Both the position numbers and the translations under genes were made by a program. Below are positions 62,617-64,000 of a stretch of DNA of 64,000 bases, piece by piece; the first letter of the stretch is position 1; each line of letters opens with the position of its first letter. The DNA is from Sinomicrobium soli (lineage in GTDB: Bacteria; Bacteroidota; Bacteroidia; Flavobacteriales; Flavobacteriaceae). A model generated the notes under the pieces. That model did not search any database. It was not told the DNA's origin and worked only from the letters and a program-made list of their open reading frames with translations. The DNA lies in NCBI RefSeq assembly GCF_003285545.1, contig NZ_QLNV01000006.1, positions 248,001 through 312,000 of the forward strand, read 5' to 3'.

Positions 62617-63306
62617 TTACATCTTAAAAGTAAAGCCATCGGAAACCTTTTTTTCATATTTCTCCTTGTCAAATTCGTAGAGAAAAGATCCCTTCCTGGA
62701 TGATGTCATGTCCTTTTCTTTCAGTTTGACAAGAACGTCGAGCTGTTTTATTTTTTTCTGAAAGTTCCTTTTGTCCAGTTCCTCGTCCAGGATAACCTCG
62801 TACAGTTTCTGAAGCTGCCGCATGGTAAACTTTTTGGGAAGCAATTCAAAACCGACAGGGTTGGTGGAAGTACGCCTTCTCAACCTCCGCAATGCCTTGT
62901 TCAGCATTTCGTGGTGGTCAAAAATCAATGGAGGAATATCCCCGATAGAGAACCACTGGGCAGAATGCTGATCCAGCAGCTTGGGATTGTGGTCATTAAT
63001 ATTGATAAGGGCATAATACGCCACAGAGATCGTACGCTCCACAGGGTCGCGATCGATCTTGCTGAACCCGTACAGCTGTTCCATATATACTTCATCAAGG
63101 CCTGTCAGGGTTTGCAATACCCGGTTGGCGGCCTCGTCAAGAGTCTCGTTTTTCTTAAGGAACCCTCCCATGAGGGACCATTTTCCCATTTCGGGTTCAA
63201 ACCCTCTCTTTATGAGAAGCAGTTTGAGATCATCTTCATCAAACCCGAATATAATACAGTCGACTGCTACAAGCGCTTTGTCTTCCTGATTGTAATTGTA
63301 ATCCAT
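62617..63306 (-). CDS. AraR/NrtR-like Nudix-fold transcriptional regulator
   Basis: 229 aa from ATG 63306 (MDYNYNQEDKALVAVDCIIF); a TTG at 63357 would add 17 residues. N-terminal Nudix fold with a broken Nudix box: GGFLKKNETLDEAANRVLQTL lacks the REUxEE acids, so hydrolysis is unlikely. C-terminal winged helix (about 145-225, KKFTMRQLQKLYEVIL, KRNFQKKIKQLDVL). This matches the NrtR-type family that includes AraR of Bacteroides, controlling L-arabinose use. Divergent from a GH51 arabinofuranosidase gene, which supports that role. Confidence 0.85.
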   Translation of the reverse strand: MDYNYNQEDKALVAVDCIIFGFDEDDLKLLLIKRGFEPEMGKWSLMGGFLKKNETLDEAANRVLQTLTGLDEVYMEQLYGFSKIDRDPVERTISVAYYALININDHNPKLLDQHSAQWFSIGDIPPLIFDHHEMLNKALRRLRRRTSTNPVGFELLPKKFTMRQLQKLYEVILDEELDKRNFQKKIKQLDVLVKLKEKDMTSSRKGSFLYEFDKEKYEKKVSDGFTFKM

Positions 63307-63535
63307 ATGTAACAAAAAATTTTCCGCACTATCTTTCTTTATTGAGACACTTGTCAAAGAGGAGAAGAGATATTGCCCAGTGTAAGATACGTCTTATCCG
63401 GCAGGTAAATATACATTTAATTTTAGGAAAATCGAAAAGGGGTATTTTAAAAGTGCCTGTTGAGCGTAAATTTTGTTGAATATATCACACATACAGATTT
63501 TTTTCTTCCGAAAGTGTGGTATTCACATTTTTTGA

Positions 63536-63553
63536 TTACATTTACAAATGTAA
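63536..63553 (+). promoter_or_regulatory. Candidate AraR operator
   Basis: TTACATTT-AC-AAATGTAA: 8-bp perfect arms with a 2-bp spacer, 26 bp upstream of the GH51 start and 230 bp from the regulator's start. A weaker related site TAAAT-N4-ATTTA lies at 63405-63418. Placement and symmetry suit the neighbouring AraR-like protein. Confidence 0.55.
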
Positions 63554-63578
63554 AACATACACTTTTAAAATAACCATT

Positions 63579-64000
63579 ATGACAGCCAAAGCCTTTATTT
63601 TAACGCTGGTTTCTTCCTTCTCGGTGCTTTGTGTAAGCGGGCAGCAGATCAGGATAGATACCGGTGCGGGGGAGTACAAGATCAGTAAACACATATACGG
63701 GCATTTTGCCGAGCATCTGGGCCGGTGTATATACGACGGATTTTATATCGGTGAAGATAATACTGCCATTCCCAATACCAACGGGGTGCGCAATGATATA
63801 GTGGAAGCCCTTAAAGCCCTGAAGATACCGAACCTGCGGTGGCCCGGGGGATGTTTTGCCGACACCTACCACTGGAAAGACGGGATAGGCCCGAGGGAAG
63901 AGCGTCCCACGATAGTAAACCGCTGGTGGGGCGGAGTTACCGAAGACAACAGCTTCGGCACCCACGATTTCCTGGATATGTGCGAACTCCTGGAGACGGA
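63579..64000 (+). CDS. GH51 alpha-L-arabinofuranosidase, N-terminal part
   Basis: 140 codons from ATG 63579, running off the right edge. Signal peptide of about 22 residues ([18 protein letters not shown]), so exported. Then the GH51 start [20 protein letters not shown], the hallmark [20 protein letters not shown] and [18 protein letters not shown]. The catalytic Glu pair lies beyond the window. Releases L-arabinose from arabinan or arabinoxylan fragments. The AraR-like gene is divergent, with a palindrome in between. Confidence 0.92.
   Translation, partial: MTAKAFILTLVSSFSVLCVSGQQIRIDTGAGEYKISKHIYGHFAEHLGRCIYDGFYIGEDNTAIPNTNGVRNDIVEALKALKIPNLRWPGGCFADTYHWKDGIGPREERPTIVNRWWGGVTEDNSFGTHDFLDMCELLET

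Noticed and set aside
1-64000. CRISPR array, rRNA operon or prophage
   Set aside because: No regularly spaced identical repeats, no rRNA-like sequence and no phage structural genes were seen; the only RNA gene recognised is tRNA-Tyr.

Overview
The window looks like a member of the Bacteroidota, most likely family Flavobacteriaceae. Reasons: BfmA/BtgA and DUF5712-type mobilization genes, promoter-like TAnnTTTG elements, almost no Shine-Dalgarno sites, several TTG/GTG starts, and an arginine decarboxylase, agmatinase and deoxyhypusine-synthase-like operon that fits homospermidine-making flavobacteria. No species can be named from sequence alone.

Positions 1 to about 26.8 kb read as the right-hand part of an integrative conjugative or mobilizable element inserted at a tRNA-Tyr(GUA) gene (26798-26879, minus strand). 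Backbone genes are a coupling-protein fragment running off the left edge, relaxase, BfmA/BtgA accessory protein, RadC-like protein, DUF6876 protein, SSB, an unknown 180-aa protein, ParB and, beside the tRNA, a tyrosine integrase. Cargo: an SDR/AraC/methyltransferase operon; a large catalase; a three-gene cluster resembling part of a siderophore-precursor pathway (SbnA-like, FAD/NAD(P)-binding, Y4yA-like); a dinB-dnaE translesion cassette with a double palindromic operator; a HEPN-like gene; and an AbiEi/AbiEii type IV toxin-antitoxin pair. Non-coding DNA here is rich in structure: a candidate oriT full of inverted repeats (1966-2285), two copies of a ~350-bp element with inverted termini (4361-4708 and 5684-6034), and shared 5' motifs in front of several backbone genes.

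From 26.9 kb onward the DNA looks chromosomal. A minus-strand run carries miaA, a K+ channel, an exonuclease/GIY-YIG protein, a YggS-type PLP protein, a DUF1015 protein, a 3-hydroxyacyl-CoA dehydrogenase and a Gfo/Idh/MocA oxidoreductase. Then come pcm, an orphan DUF6364 antitoxin-like gene and the plus-strand isoleucine/valine operon ilvD-ilvB-ilvN-ilvC-(methyltransferase)-ilvA. Two tandem leader-peptide/terminator attenuators precede ilvD and were not expected. gapN follows, facing the minus-strand leucine operon leuA-leuC-leuD-leuB, so all branched-chain amino acid biosynthesis is nearly contiguous.

The last 13 kb holds an unknown helical protein, a GNAT enzyme, a secreted glycan-degrading pair (GH123-like and GH29), a YebC-family protein, a DinB-fold protein, the polyamine operon speA-agmatinase-DHS-like, and an AraR-like Nudix regulator divergent from a GH51 arabinofuranosidase cut by the right edge.
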